Origin: Janthinobacterium sp. 61
GTDB taxonomy: Bacteria; Pseudomonadota; Gammaproteobacteria; Burkholderiales; Burkholderiaceae_D
DNA length: 64,000 nucleotides
Assembly: GCF_002846335.1 (NCBI RefSeq)
Contig: NZ_PJMQ01000001.1
Coordinates: forward strand, 2,542,001 to 2,606,000
Reading direction: 5' to 3'
In this document: in pieces, positions 44,916 to 55,129 of the stretch
Layout of the letters: every line of letters begins with the position of its first letter
How positions within the stretch are numbered: the stretch's first letter is position 1
The notes under the pieces: generated by a model
Seen by the model: only the letters and a program-made list of their open reading frames with translations
Told to the model about the DNA's origin: nothing
The model's database searches: none
Translations under genes and position numbers: made by a program

Positions 44916-46337
44916 CTACTGCGTCTGCGGCACATGCCAGCCGCCGCCCAGCGACTGGATCAAGGCCACGGCCGTCGTCTGCCGGTCAGCCTGGGCCTGC
45001 ACCAGCGAACGGCGCGCCGACAGGGCCGTCACTTGCGCCGTCACCACGTCCGTATAGCCGACCTGGCCCGCGTTGTAGCGGTTCAGCATTTGCTGCTCCA
45101 CCTGGTCGGCGGCCGACGACGCCTGCTGGCGCAAGGCCAGCTGCTCGGCCAGCGCGCGCGTGGCCGACAACTGGTCTTCCACGGCGCCAAAGGCTGCCAG
45201 TACCGTCTGGCGGTAGCGTGCCACGGCGGCCTCATGCCCCGCCTTGGCCGCATCCACGCTGGCCGTGGTGGCGCCCGCGTTGAACAGGGTTTGCGCGGCC
45301 GACACGCCCAGCGACCACAGGCTCGACGAAGCATTGAACAGGTCGCCCACACGGCTGGCACCGGATCCGTAGGAACCCGTCAGGTTCAGGCTCGGATAGT
45401 AGGCGGAGCGGGCAATGCCGATCTGCTCGTTGGCCACGGCCACCCTGCGCTCGGCGGCGGCGATGTCGGGACGGCGCTGCAGCAGGGTCGACGGCACGCC
45501 CAGCGGCACCTCGGGCACGGTCAGGGTCCACGGCGCAACGGCCAGGCTGAAGTCGGACGGCGCTTTCCCCAGCAGGATGGCGATCGCATGTTCGAGCTGG
45601 GCGCGCGCGCGCACCTGGCTGGACAGATCGATCTGCGCATTGGCCAGCTGCGTCTGCGCCTGCAGCAGGTCGGACTTGGCGGCGATGCCGGAATTGAAAC
45701 GGTTGCTGGTGATGTCGAGCACGCGCTTGTAGCCGGCGATGGTGGCGTTCAGCAGCGCGATCTGCGCATCGCTCTGGCGCAGCGAAAAATAATTGATGGC
45801 CAGCTCGCCCTGCGCCGACAGGCGCGCGGCGGCCAGGTCGGCCGCGCTGGCACTGGCGCTGGCGTCCGCCCCCGTCACGCCGGCGCGCAGGCGGCCCCAG
45901 ATATCCGGTTCCCACGAGGCGCCGATGGCCGCCTTGAAATTATTGTTCGTCTGCTGCTCGCCCCCGCCGCCGGAGCGGGCGCCGCTGCCCGTCAGGCTCA
46001 CGGTAGGAAACAGCGAGGCGCGCTGTTCGCGCACCAGAGCGCGCGCCTGCTCGTAGGAGGCAACGGCTTCGGCCACGTTCTGGTTCGATACTTCAATGCC
46101 TTCGGCCAGCTGGTTCAATTGCGCGTCGCCGAACAGGGTCCACCAGGGACCCCGTTCCAGGGTATCGGCCGGCACGGCCGCTTGCCAGCCGGCCGCCTCC
46201 TTGAACGTTTGCGGCGCGGCGGCCGTGGGTACTTCATACGCGGGGCTGACGGCGCAGCCGGCCAGCAGGGCAGCGGCGGCCACTGCCAGCAAATGGCGGG
46301 CAGGAACGGTGGATACGATAGGTTTTACTTGCTTCAT
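44916..46337 (-). CDS. RND efflux outer membrane factor, NodT family
   Basis: An outer membrane channel of 473 residues, TolC-like. It has a lipoprotein signal LLAGC near residue 28, and the two repeated OEP domains (QNVAEAVASYEQARALVREQ; SPLLQRRPDIAAAERRVAVANEQIGIA type motif at about 285-310). It is the last gene of a four-gene efflux operon; its start overlaps the mdtC stop by 4 bases. It completes the tripartite pump from inner membrane to outside. Confidence 0.93.
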   Translation of the reverse strand: MKQVKPIVSTVPARHLLAVAAAALLAGCAVSPAYEVPTAAAPQTFKEAAGWQAAVPADTLERGPWWTLFGDAQLNQLAEGIEVSNQNVAEAVASYEQARALVREQRASLFPTVSLTGSGARSGGGGEQQTNNNFKAAIGASWEPDIWGRLRAGVTGADASASASAADLAAARLSAQGELAINYFSLRQSDAQIALLNATIAGYKRVLDITSNRFNSGIAAKSDLLQAQTQLANAQIDLSSQVRARAQLEHAIAILLGKAPSDFSLAVAPWTLTVPEVPLGVPSTLLQRRPDIAAAERRVAVANEQIGIARSAYYPSLNLTGSYGSGASRVGDLFNASSSLWSLGVSAAQTLFNAGATTASVDAAKAGHEAAVARYRQTVLAAFGAVEDQLSATRALAEQLALRQQASSAADQVEQQMLNRYNAGQVGYTDVVTAQVTALSARRSLVQAQADRQTTAVALIQSLGGGWHVPQTQ

Positions 46338-49300
46338 GATTGTGTGCTCGGGTTATCTGGCCCAGGAATGCGGCTCAATTGCTGCTCGTCGGCACTGCGC
46401 GTGCGCAGCTTGTCGAGCAGGATGTAGACCACCGGGGTGGTCAGCAATGTGAGTAACTGGCTGGCAATCAGGCCGCCGATGATGGCGACCCCCAAGGGCT
46501 GGCGTAGCTCTGACCCCTCGCCGAAACCGATCGCCAGCGGCAAGGCGCCAAGCGCCGCCGCCAGAGTGGTCATCAGAATGGGGCGGAAACGCAGCAAACA
46601 TGCCTCGCGCACCGCCTCCACAGCTGTCAGCCCGCGCGAACGCTCGGCCTCCAGCGCGAAGTCGATGATCAATATAGCATTTTTCTTGACGATGCCGATC
46701 AACAAAAACACGCCGATCAGGGCGATGATGGAAAACTCCATGCGGAACAGCAGCAAGGCCAGCACGGCGCCCACCCCCGCCGACGGCAAAGTCGACAGCA
46801 CGGTAATCGGATGTATCAGGCTTTCGTACAGGATACCCAGCACGATGTAAATCACCACGATGGCCGCCAGGATCAGCAGCGGCTGCTCCTTGTTGCTGTC
46901 CTGCGCACTCTTCGCCGAACCCTGGAAGCTGCCGCGCACATTCACCGGCATGCCGATCTCCGACTCTGCCTGGGCCACGGCGGCCTGGCCGTCGCTGAGC
47001 GGATAGCCGTCGCTGAGATTGAACGACACGGTGGTGGCCAGCTCCCCGCCCTGGTGATTGATGGAGGTCGCCGTCGAGCTTTCGGCAAAGCTGCTGAACG
47101 ACGACAGCGGCACCATCGTCGCCAGGGTGGTACTCAATGCCGAGCCGCTGGACGGATCGCGCGCCGCCGTCGTGTTTGAGGTGGTGGCAGTCACCGCCGA
47201 GGTGACGGCAGAGGTGGTCGTGCTGGCGCTGGTGCCGGTGAACGCGGCGACGGCCGCCGCATTCGACGCCGGCACATACACGGAGCGCAGCGCTTCCGGG
47301 CTTTGCGCGTAGCGGGGCGCCACTTCCATAATCACGTGGTACTGGTTCAGCTCATCGTAGATGGTCGCCACCTGGCGCTGGCCGAAGCTGTTGTACAGCG
47401 CATTGTCGATATCCTTGACTTGCACGCCCAGCTGCGTGGCCCGGTCCTTGTCGATGCTGACAAAGGTTTCCACGCCGTTTTCCGCCTGGTCCGTATCGAC
47501 GTCGATCAGGGCCGGCTGCAGCTTCATCTGGTCGGCCAGTTTCGCCGCCCATTTCTTCAAATCGGCCTGGTTGTCGCTGATCAGGGTGTACTGGTAGGTC
47601 GAATTGCTGGAACGCCCGCCCATGCGCAAGTCCTGCACGGGATTGAGGAACAGCGAAATGCCCGTCACCTTGGCCAACTGCGGACGCAAACGGGCGATCA
47701 CGGCCTGGCCCTTGTCCGTGCGCTGCGAGGCCGGTTTCAGATCGATGAACATGAAACCGCCCCCTGCCCTGCCCCCGCCCGTAAAGCCGACGACGGTGGC
47801 GACGGCAGGATCGTCCTTGATGATGTTGACCAGCTGGCGCAGCTTGCCCTGCATGGCCTGGAACGAGATGCTCTGGTCGGCGCGCATGCCGCCGTTGATC
47901 TGCCCCGTATCCTGCTGCGGGAAGAAGCCCTTGGGCGCGGCCGCGAACAGATACACGTTCAGGCCGACGACGAACACCAGGATGGTCATCACCAGCGCGG
48001 CGCTGGACAAGGCCCAGTCCAGGCAATGCTCATACACTTTCAGCATGCGCTCGAAGCCACGTTCGAACCAGCGGGCCACCGCGCCCGGCGCCTTGTGCTG
48101 CTCGCCGCTTTTCAGCAGCCAGGCGCACATCATCGGCGTGGTGGTCAGCGAAATGACCAGCGAAATCATGACGGCGGCCGACAAGGTCACGGCAAACTCA
48201 CGGAACAAACGCCCGACCTGGCCGCCCATGAACAGCAGCGGGATGAAGACGGCCACCAGCGACAGGCTGATCGACAGCACCGTGAAACCCACTTCGCGCG
48301 CGCCCAGCAGGGCCGCCTTGAAGCGGTCCATGCCTGCCTCGATATGGCGCTGCGTATTTTCCAGCACCACGATGGCATCGTCGACGACAAAGCCCGTGGC
48401 CACCGTGAGTGCCATCAGGGACAGGTTATTCAGGCTGAAGCCCAGCATGTACATCACGCCGAAGGTGCCCAGCAGGGAGACGATGGTGGCCACGGCGGGG
48501 ATGATGGTGGCGCGCACGCTGCGCAGGAAGGCGCTGACCACCAGCACCACCAGCACGATGGACAGGATCAGGGTGAATTCGATCTCGTGCAGGGACGAGC
48601 GGATGGAGTTGGTGCTGTCGGATGCCACTTGCAGCTTGATGTCGCCGGGCAGCTGCGCCTGCAGTTGCGGCAGCAGCGCGCGCACGCCGTCCACCGTGGC
48701 GATGACGTTGGCGCCAGGCTGGCGCGTGATCAGCACGATGACGGCCGGGTCGCCGTTGAACAGGCCAAGGGTATTCGTGTTTTCCACGCCGTCGACCACT
48801 TCGGCCACGTCGTCGAGGCGGATGGCGGCGCCATCGCGCCAGGCCACCACCAGGCTGCGGTAGTCGGCCGCGCTGCGCCCGCCCGAAGCCGTGCTGGCGC
48901 CCGAATAAATCTGCAGGCTGCGCTCGTCGCCGGAAATCGCCCCCTTGGGCCGGTTGGCATTGGTGGCCTGGATGGCCGCGCGCACATCTTCCATCGACAC
49001 GGCATAGTGATTGAGCTGGTACGGCAGCAGTTCCACGCGCACGGCCGGCAGCGAGCCGCCGCCCAGTTCCACGTCGCCCACGCCTTTGACTTGCGCTACT
49101 TTCTGCTGCACCAGGTTTGACACGGCATCGTAGATCTGGCCCGGCGTGCGCGTTTTTGACGTCAGCGCCAGGATGATCACGGGCGCGTCGGATGGATTGG
49201 CCTTGCGGTAGGTGGGATTGCTGCGCAGAGTGGCCGGCAAGTCCACGCGCGCAGCGGCAATGGCCGCCTGCACTTCGCGCGCGGCCGAATCGATCTTCCG

Positions 49301-49594
49301 GTTCAGGTCAAACTGCAAATTGATGCGCGCCGAACCCGTGCCCGACGACGACGTCATTTCGTTCACGCCGGAGATCACGCCCAGGCGCCGCTCCAGCGGC
49401 GTGGCCACCGAGGTGGCCATGGTCGCGGGGCTGGCGCCGGGCAGGCTGGCGCTGACGGAAATGGTCGGATAATCGACCTGCGGCAGCGGCGAGACAGGCA
49501 GCACGAAGAAGGCGCCGACACCCGCCAGCGCGATGCCGATGGTCAGCAGCACGGTGGCGATGGGACGCTTGACGAACGGTTCGGACAGGTTCAC
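46334..49594 (-). CDS. mdtC: RND multidrug transporter MdtC-like subunit
   Basis: An inner membrane RND proton antiporter of 1086 residues, with twelve membrane helices and two periplasmic porter domains. It begins MNLSEPFVKRPIATVLLTIG and carries the helix 4 and 5 signatures (GFVVDDAIVVLENTQRHIEAG). MdtB and MdtC form mixed trimers. It is about 60 residues longer than E. coli MdtC, mainly owing to an Ala/Ser/Thr-rich insertion at about residues 777-829 in the second periplasmic part. The start overlaps the mdtB stop by 4 bases. Confidence 0.92.
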   Translation of the reverse strand: MNLSEPFVKRPIATVLLTIGIALAGVGAFFVLPVSPLPQVDYPTISVSASLPGASPATMATSVATPLERRLGVISGVNEMTSSSGTGSARINLQFDLNRKIDSAAREVQAAIAAARVDLPATLRSNPTYRKANPSDAPVIILALTSKTRTPGQIYDAVSNLVQQKVAQVKGVGDVELGGGSLPAVRVELLPYQLNHYAVSMEDVRAAIQATNANRPKGAISGDERSLQIYSGASTASGGRSAADYRSLVVAWRDGAAIRLDDVAEVVDGVENTNTLGLFNGDPAVIVLITRQPGANVIATVDGVRALLPQLQAQLPGDIKLQVASDSTNSIRSSLHEIEFTLILSIVLVVLVVSAFLRSVRATIIPAVATIVSLLGTFGVMYMLGFSLNNLSLMALTVATGFVVDDAIVVLENTQRHIEAGMDRFKAALLGAREVGFTVLSISLSLVAVFIPLLFMGGQVGRLFREFAVTLSAAVMISLVISLTTTPMMCAWLLKSGEQHKAPGAVARWFERGFERMLKVYEHCLDWALSSAALVMTILVFVVGLNVYLFAAAPKGFFPQQDTGQINGGMRADQSISFQAMQGKLRQLVNIIKDDPAVATVVGFTGGGRAGGGFMFIDLKPASQRTDKGQAVIARLRPQLAKVTGISLFLNPVQDLRMGGRSSNSTYQYTLISDNQADLKKWAAKLADQMKLQPALIDVDTDQAENGVETFVSIDKDRATQLGVQVKDIDNALYNSFGQRQVATIYDELNQYHVIMEVAPRYAQSPEALRSVYVPASNAAAVAAFTGTSASTTTSAVTSAVTATTSNTTAARDPSSGSALSTTLATMVPLSSFSSFAESSTATSINHQGGELATTVSFNLSDGYPLSDGQAAVAQAESEIGMPVNVRGSFQGSAKSAQDSNKEQPLLILAAIVVIYIVLGILYESLIHPITVLSTLPSAGVGAVLALLLFRMEFSIIALIGVFLLIGIVKKNAILIIDFALEAERSRGLTAVEAVREACLLRFRPILMTTLAAALGALPLAIGFGEGSELRQPLGVAIIGGLIASQLLTLLTTPVVYILLDKLRTRSADEQQLSRIPGPDNPSTQS

Positions 49595-52500
49595 GCGGCG
49601 CTCCCCGCATTATCGGCTGGCTTGTCCAGGTTGACGCCCCGCGTTTTGGATGCAAAGCGCTGGCCCAGGCGGTCGAAGCCCAGGTAGATGACGGGCGTGG
49701 TAAACAGCGTCAGCACCTGGCTGACAATCAGGCCGCCAAAGATGGCCAGGCCCAGCGGACGGCGCAACTCTGCGCCCTCGCCCCAGCCCAGCATCAGCGG
49801 CACGGCCGCGAACAGGGCTGCCAGGGTGGTCATCAGGATTGGGCGGAAACGCAGCAGCGCCGCCTGGTGGATGGCTTCCTGCGGGCTCTTGCCTTCATCG
49901 CGTTCGGCCTCGATGGCGAAGTCGATCATCATGATGGCGTTCTTCTTGACGATGCCGATCAGGAGAATGATGCCGATGATGCCGATCACGCCCAGGTCCT
50001 GCCCGGAAATCATCAGCGCCAGCAAGGCGCCCACGCCGGCCGACGGCAAGGTCGACAAAATCGTCAGCGGGTGGATGTAGCTTTCGTACAGCACGCCCAG
50101 CACGATGTAGACGCAGACGACGGCGGCCAGGATCAGCCACAGCTGGTTCGACAGCGAGTTTTCATACGCGCCGGCCGCACCGAGGAAGGTCAGGGTCACC
50201 GATGGCGGCAAGGCGATATCCTTGGCCGCCTGCCGGATGGCGTCGACGGCGCTGCCCAGCGCCACGCCTTGCGTCGTATCAAAGCCCAGCGTCGTGGCCG
50301 GGTATTGCGCCACGTGCGTGATCTGCAGCGGCGCCTGTTTTTCGCTGACGCTGGCAAAGGCGGACAGCGGCGTCGACTTGCCGGAACCCGTGCGCACCTG
50401 CAGTTCCGACAGGCCGGCCGGCGTGGTGACAATGCCGGGCTGCGCTTCGAGGATCACGCGGTACTGGTTGGTTTCCGTAAAAATGGTCGAGATGATGCGC
50501 TGGCCGAAAGCGTTGTACAGCGCGTCGTCGACAGTGGCCGTAGTGACGGACATGCGTGCGGCGCTGTCGCGGTCGATGGCCACCACGACGGCGGCGCCCG
50601 TGGCGCCCGCGTCCGTGACCACATTGCGCAGCTGCGATTTTTCGCGCATGCGGGCCGCCAGCTTGCCGGCCCACTCGGTGACGGTGGCCGTGTCGGCCCC
50701 TTCGAGCGAGACGCGGTATTGCGTCGGCCCCGATTCCGCATCGATGGTCAAATCTTGCGTCGGCTGCAGATACAGGGTCACGCCGGCCACCTTGGCGACA
50801 CGGTTGCGCAGGCGCTCCATGATGTCGTCCTGCTTGCCGCTGCGAGAGCGCTTCAGGTTGATCAGCATGCTACCCGTGTGCAGCATGGTATTGTTGGCTG
50901 CATCGACGCCCACCAGGGAACTCAGGGTATCGACATCGGGGTCCTCCAGCAGCGCGCTGGCCGCCGCCTGCTGCAAGGTGGCCATGCGTTCGTACGACAC
51001 GGCTTGCGAGGTTTCGATGCGCGCCTGCAGCTGCCCTGTATCCTGCGTGGGGAACAGGCCTTTCGGGATGGTGATGTACAAAATCACCGTCAACAGCAAG
51101 GTGGCCAGGGCCACCAGCAAGGTCAGTCCCTGGCGTTTCAAGACCCACACCAGCGCATGGTCGTACTGGACGATCACGCGGTCGAGGAAAGCCTGGATGC
51201 GCTGGCCCGTGGCGCTGACTTTTTCATCGGCATGGCTTTTCAACCAGCGCGCCGACATCATCGGCACCAGGGTGAGCGAGACGACGGCGGAAATCAGGAT
51301 CGTGATGGCCAGGGTCATGGCAAATTCGCGGAACAAACGGCCCACCACGTCGCCCATGAACAACAGCGGAATGAGCACGGCGATCAAGGACACCGTCAGC
51401 GAGATGATGGTAAAGCCGATCTGCGACGCGCCCTTCAGGGCGGCGGCCATCGGCGTTTCGCCCTCTTCGATGTAGCGGGCGATGTTTTCGATCATGACGA
51501 TGGCGTCATCGACGACAAAGCCGGTGGCAATGGTCAGCGCCATCAGGGACAAGTTATTCAGGCTGTAGCCGAGCAGATACATGACGCCGCAGGCGCCGAT
51601 CAGCGAGATCGGCACGGACAGGCTGGCGATCACGGTGGCGCGCATGCTGTGCAGGAAGGCGAAAATCACCAGCACCACCAGCAGCACGGACAGCAGCAAC
51701 TCCATCTCCACGTGTTCGACGGAGGCGCGAATGCCCGTGGTGCGGTCGCTCAGCACGTCGAGCTTCATGGCCGCCGGCAGGCTGGCCTGCAGGTCGGGCA
51801 GCAGTGCCTTGATGGCGTCGACCGTCTTGATGACGTTGGCGCCGGGCTGACGCTGCACGTTCAGGATGATGGCCGGCTGTTTGCCCGACCAGGCGCCCAG
51901 GCGCGTGTTTTCCGCACTGTCGACCACATTGGCCACATCAAGCAGGCGCACGGGCGCGCCATTCTTGTAGGTGATGATCAGGCGCTTGTAGTCTTCCGCC
52001 GTCACCAGTTGATCATTCGCATTGATGGTAAACGAGCGCGTGGGGCCGTCGAAACTGCCCTTGGCGCTGTTGACGTTGGCTCCCGCGATGGCCGTGCGCA
52101 GGCTGTCGAGGCCCAGGCCATACGACGCCAGCAATTTGGTGTCGCCCTGGATGCGCACGGCGGGACGCTGGCCGCCCGACAGCGACACCAGGCCCACGCC
52201 ATTGACCTGGCTGATCTTCAGCGCCAAACGCGTGTTGACGATGTTTTGCACCTGCGTCAGCGGCATCGTGTCCGAGGTAATCGCCAGTGTCAGCACGGGC
52301 GCGTCGGCCGGATTGATCTTGGCGTACACGGGCGGCGCCGGCAAGTCGGTAGGCAGCAGGGAACCGCCCGCGTTGATGGCCGCCTGCACTTCCTGCTCGG
52401 CCACGTCCAGGGTCTGGCCCAGGGTGAATTGCAGGGTGATGATGGAGACGCCGGCCGCGCTGGTGGAACTCATGCGCTGCAGGCCAGACATCTGCCCGAA

Positions 52501-52710
52501 CTGGCGCTCCAACGGCGCCGTGACGGTCTGCCCCATGACTTCGGGACTGGCGCCCGGGTACAGGGTCTGCACCTGGATGGTGGGGAAGTCCACTTGCGGC
52601 AAGGCGGCCAGCGGCAGGAACTTGAAGCCGACCAGCCCCGCCAGCACGATGGCCAGCATCAGCAGCGCCGTGGCGACGGGGCGCTTGATGAAGGGAGTCG
52701 ATGGACTCAT
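49591..52710 (-). CDS. mdtB: RND multidrug transporter MdtB-like subunit
   Basis: An RND transporter of 1039 residues, close in length to E. coli MdtB. It begins MSPSTPFIKRPVATALLMLA and has the GFVVDDAIVMIENIARYIEEGE signature in the fourth/fifth helix region and SDRTTGIRASVEHVEMELL before it. It partners the MdtC-like protein and the adaptor. Start and mdtA stop overlap by 4 bases, so the adaptor and pump are translated together. Confidence 0.92.
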   Translation of the reverse strand: MSPSTPFIKRPVATALLMLAIVLAGLVGFKFLPLAALPQVDFPTIQVQTLYPGASPEVMGQTVTAPLERQFGQMSGLQRMSSTSAAGVSIITLQFTLGQTLDVAEQEVQAAINAGGSLLPTDLPAPPVYAKINPADAPVLTLAITSDTMPLTQVQNIVNTRLALKISQVNGVGLVSLSGGQRPAVRIQGDTKLLASYGLGLDSLRTAIAGANVNSAKGSFDGPTRSFTINANDQLVTAEDYKRLIITYKNGAPVRLLDVANVVDSAENTRLGAWSGKQPAIILNVQRQPGANVIKTVDAIKALLPDLQASLPAAMKLDVLSDRTTGIRASVEHVEMELLLSVLLVVLVIFAFLHSMRATVIASLSVPISLIGACGVMYLLGYSLNNLSLMALTIATGFVVDDAIVMIENIARYIEEGETPMAAALKGASQIGFTIISLTVSLIAVLIPLLFMGDVVGRLFREFAMTLAITILISAVVSLTLVPMMSARWLKSHADEKVSATGQRIQAFLDRVIVQYDHALVWVLKRQGLTLLVALATLLLTVILYITIPKGLFPTQDTGQLQARIETSQAVSYERMATLQQAAASALLEDPDVDTLSSLVGVDAANNTMLHTGSMLINLKRSRSGKQDDIMERLRNRVAKVAGVTLYLQPTQDLTIDAESGPTQYRVSLEGADTATVTEWAGKLAARMREKSQLRNVVTDAGATGAAVVVAIDRDSAARMSVTTATVDDALYNAFGQRIISTIFTETNQYRVILEAQPGIVTTPAGLSELQVRTGSGKSTPLSAFASVSEKQAPLQITHVAQYPATTLGFDTTQGVALGSAVDAIRQAAKDIALPPSVTLTFLGAAGAYENSLSNQLWLILAAVVCVYIVLGVLYESYIHPLTILSTLPSAGVGALLALMISGQDLGVIGIIGIILLIGIVKKNAIMMIDFAIEAERDEGKSPQEAIHQAALLRFRPILMTTLAALFAAVPLMLGWGEGAELRRPLGLAIFGGLIVSQVLTLFTTPVIYLGFDRLGQRFASKTRGVNLDKPADNAGSAA

Positions 52711-54086
52711 TGCGCTGCGCCCTTCGCCGGCGCGGTGGCTGGCGCTGCGGCTGGCGCACTGGCCGGTACGGATGCGGAAGCCGATGCACTGGCCGCGCCG
52801 TCAGCCTGCTGGCGACGGTGGCGGCGTTCGCCGTTCGCGCCAGTTGCACCGCGCGCGCCGGCCGGCTTGTCGCCAGCCAGGGTGACTTTCGCGCCTTCCT
52901 TCAGGCGGTCGGCGCCTTCCGTGATGACTTGCTCTCCCGCTTCCAGGCCGGCGCGGATTTCCACCATGTCGGTGGTGGCCTGGCCGCGCGTGACCATGCG
53001 CACGGTGACGGTTTTATCCGCTTTCAGCACATATACGAAGTCGCCATTATTGCTGTGACGCAGGGCCGTGACGGGTACCAGCACGGCGCCCGTGATATTG
53101 CCCAACTCCAGGCGCACGTTGACGAACTGGCTGGGGAACAGGGCCATCTTGTCATTCGTGTAGCGGGCCTTGGCACGCACGGTACCCGTCTGCACATCGA
53201 CCTGGTTATCGAGCGCACTCAAGCTGCCCTTGTCCAGGGTATGCGTGCGCGTGCGGTCCAGCGCCAGCGCCGGCAGGGCCGAGCCGGCATTCAGGCGCTC
53301 CTGGATGGTCTGCACCTTATCCTGTGGCACGGAAAACTGCACGTCGATGGGCGACAGCTGCGTCACCACCACCACGCCGCCCGCGTCGCTGGTATTGACC
53401 AGGTTGCCGATATCGACCACCTTCAGGCCCGCGCGGCCGCTGATCGGCGACACCACCTTGGTATAACCCAGGTTGAGTCTGGCAGTGCCTTCTGCGGCGC
53501 GGTCCGTCATCACCGTGCCTTCCAGCTGCTTGACCAGGGCGGCCTGCGTATCGACGTCCTGGCGCGCGATGGAGTCCTGGCCCAGCAGGGTTTGATAGCG
53601 CTTCAGTGTCAGGCGCGCGTTTTCCAGCTGCGCTTCATCGCGCTGGCGCTGGCCCGTGGCCTGCATCAGCGCCATCTCGAACTGGGCAGGATCGATTTGC
53701 GCCACCACCTGGCCCGCCTTGACCATGCCGCCTTCCTTGAATTTCAATTCCTTCAGGATGCCCGATACTTGCGGGCGCACCGTCACGGTGGACGCCGCCG
53801 TCACGGTGCCCAGCGCATCGAGCACCACGGGCAGGTCCGATTTCACGGAAGTGGCCACGCCCACGGTGGTCGAGGGCGCGCCACGGCGCCCGCCACCGGG
53901 GCCACCAGGACCACCTGGCCCGCCGGGTCCGCCCATGCCGGGGCCGCCCTGGGCACTGGTGCCGGAGTGGGTCAGGTACCAGGCACCGCCCCCCAACGCA
54001 GCCATGACGGCCAGCGCAATGACACTGCCGACGATTTTCGAACGGCGGCTGCGCCGCGGGGTGTTGGGTGTTGTCTGCGAATCCAT
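52707..54086 (-). CDS. mdtA: RND efflux periplasmic adaptor MdtA-like
   Basis: A membrane fusion protein of 459 residues. An N-terminal membrane anchor (about 19-40) is followed by a striking Gly-Pro repeat (GGPGGPGGPGGPGG, about 48-65) and then lipoyl and barrel domains (TVRPQVSGILKELKFKEGG; SPISGRAGL). The C-terminus is a low-complexity Ala/Ser/Pro tail. It links the MdtBC pump to the outer membrane factor. It is the first gene of the operon. No baeSR-type regulator is adjacent. Confidence 0.92.
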   Translation of the reverse strand: MDSQTTPNTPRRSRRSKIVGSVIALAVMAALGGGAWYLTHSGTSAQGGPGMGGPGGPGGPGGPGGGRRGAPSTTVGVATSVKSDLPVVLDALGTVTAASTVTVRPQVSGILKELKFKEGGMVKAGQVVAQIDPAQFEMALMQATGQRQRDEAQLENARLTLKRYQTLLGQDSIARQDVDTQAALVKQLEGTVMTDRAAEGTARLNLGYTKVVSPISGRAGLKVVDIGNLVNTSDAGGVVVVTQLSPIDVQFSVPQDKVQTIQERLNAGSALPALALDRTRTHTLDKGSLSALDNQVDVQTGTVRAKARYTNDKMALFPSQFVNVRLELGNITGAVLVPVTALRHSNNGDFVYVLKADKTVTVRMVTRGQATTDMVEIRAGLEAGEQVITEGADRLKEGAKVTLAGDKPAGARGATGANGERRHRRQQADGAASASASASVPASAPAAAPATAPAKGAAQ

Positions 54087-54514
54087 CGCTTATCCTTGTA
54101 TAGGCCGCTGGCACGGCGAGTCTGTGGCGCCGGCCGAGGTGGGACACACTCAGGCCGGACGACCGTTTTTCGGGGTTGTTTCGGTACACAGCCGGGGGAG
54201 TCAAGAGCTGAAAGTCAGCTGAAAAAACATCGCTCCCTGGCGTGAAACGACTCTAGCATAGTCATGTTTCTGTTTCATTTCTACTTGAAACAATTACACA
54301 CAGCCAGACTGGCATGGGAGGATCAGGAGGACCGGCTGAGGTGCCGCCGCTGTGGGGGAACGTCGGAAAAATCAGGCTTGCGGGGCGTCGCGCTGCGACG
54401 CCAGCCGTGCGCGAGCGCCTCGCATGCAGATACAAAATCGCTACAAATCTCCCGCCATCGGCCTTGACCTGGCGCCATACGGCTGCTCGGGCGACGGAAA
54501 CTCTTTACCTCGAT
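54087..54514. other. 428-base intergenic region upstream of mdtA
   Basis: No credible gene is seen. Apart from the operator-like site at 54271-54292 and a possible -10 (TATGCT, minus strand, 54255-54260) the region holds nothing recognisable; the open frames here are in shadow phases of poor composition. The mdtA promoter must lie in it, on the minus strand. Confidence 0.5.
54271..54292. promoter_or_regulatory. Inverted repeat in the mdtA promoter region
   Basis: TGTTTCA (54271-54277) and TGAAACA (54286-54292) are perfect inverted 7-base arms with an 8-base spacer, overlapping the expected -35 area of a promoter with TATGCT on the minus strand. The shape suits a dimeric repressor or activator. 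Confidence 0.35.
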
Positions 54515-55066
54515 TTACAAGGTCAAGCCGAGGATGACATCCTGATAGTCGGTGCGGCCCACGCGGAAAGTGCGCCGGCCCACTTGCGCAAAGCCGCAGC
54601 GCGCATAAAACGCCAGCGCATCGTGGTTTTCCGCGTAAACGCCCAGCAGCACGCGCCCTGCGCCGCTGGCGCGCGCCTGGCTCAGCGCCGCCTGCATCAA
54701 ACGCTGTCCCACGCGCTGGCCCTGGAAGCGGTGCAGCAGGTAGATGCGCTTGATTTCCAGATCTTGCGGATGCGGGTCGGCCACTGGCAAGCTGGCGGGA
54801 CTGAGCACCAGATAGCCCACGGGCGCGCCGCCGGGCCTGGCTTCGGCCAGCCACAAACGCATGGCCGGCAGCGCCAGCCAGTCGCGGTACAGCTGCGCGT
54901 CGTGCTGGCGCTGGCAATGGGCGATGACGTCGGCGCCATCGAGGATACCGGCGAACGCTTCCAGGAAGGTGGCCTGCCCCACAAGCGCCAGCGCCTGTTC
55001 ATCGCCCTGCACGCATGGGCGGATGGCGATCGCCGTGTCAGTGTGTGTACTCATGTCGTTTGCCAT
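54515..55066 (-). CDS. GNAT family N-acetyltransferase
   Basis: A 183-residue acetyltransferase. The acetyl-CoA motif is QGQRVGQRLMQAAL, preceded by LEIKRIYLLHRF and followed by VLLGVYAENHDALAFYARCGF, the usual GNAT end. The substrate cannot be told. The ATG at 55066 has AGGAG six bases upstream. It lies between the efflux operon and sppA, both on the same strand, but a terminator at 55084-55108 precedes it. Confidence 0.88.
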   Translation of the reverse strand: MANDMSTHTDTAIAIRPCVQGDEQALALVGQATFLEAFAGILDGADVIAHCQRQHDAQLYRDWLALPAMRLWLAEARPGGAPVGYLVLSPASLPVADPHPQDLEIKRIYLLHRFQGQRVGQRLMQAALSQARASGAGRVLLGVYAENHDALAFYARCGFAQVGRRTFRVGRTDYQDVILGLTL

Positions 55067-55083
55067 GCATCGCTCCTGATATG

Positions 55084-55108
55084 AAACAAGCCGGACGAAG
55101 CCGGCTTG
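55084..55108 (-). terminator. Terminator after sppA
   Basis: On the minus strand CAAGCCGG, loop CTTCGT, CCGGCTTG form an 8-base-pair stem with a stable UUCG-type loop, followed by TTT. It lies 21 bases past the sppA stop. Confidence 0.65.
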
Positions 55109-55129
55109 GGTATGCAGTTTATGTGGATG

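Noticed and set aside
49867..53058. 1063-residue plus-strand open frame opposite mdtB and mdtA
   Set aside because: Composition (His, Gln, Arg, Gly, Ala) is that of an antisense shadow, and the minus-strand genes have clear RND and adaptor motifs.
54314..55084. Plus-strand open frame of 256 residues over the mdtA-GNAT gap
   Set aside because: Its second half is antisense to the GNAT gene and its first half has no similarity or ribosome binding site.
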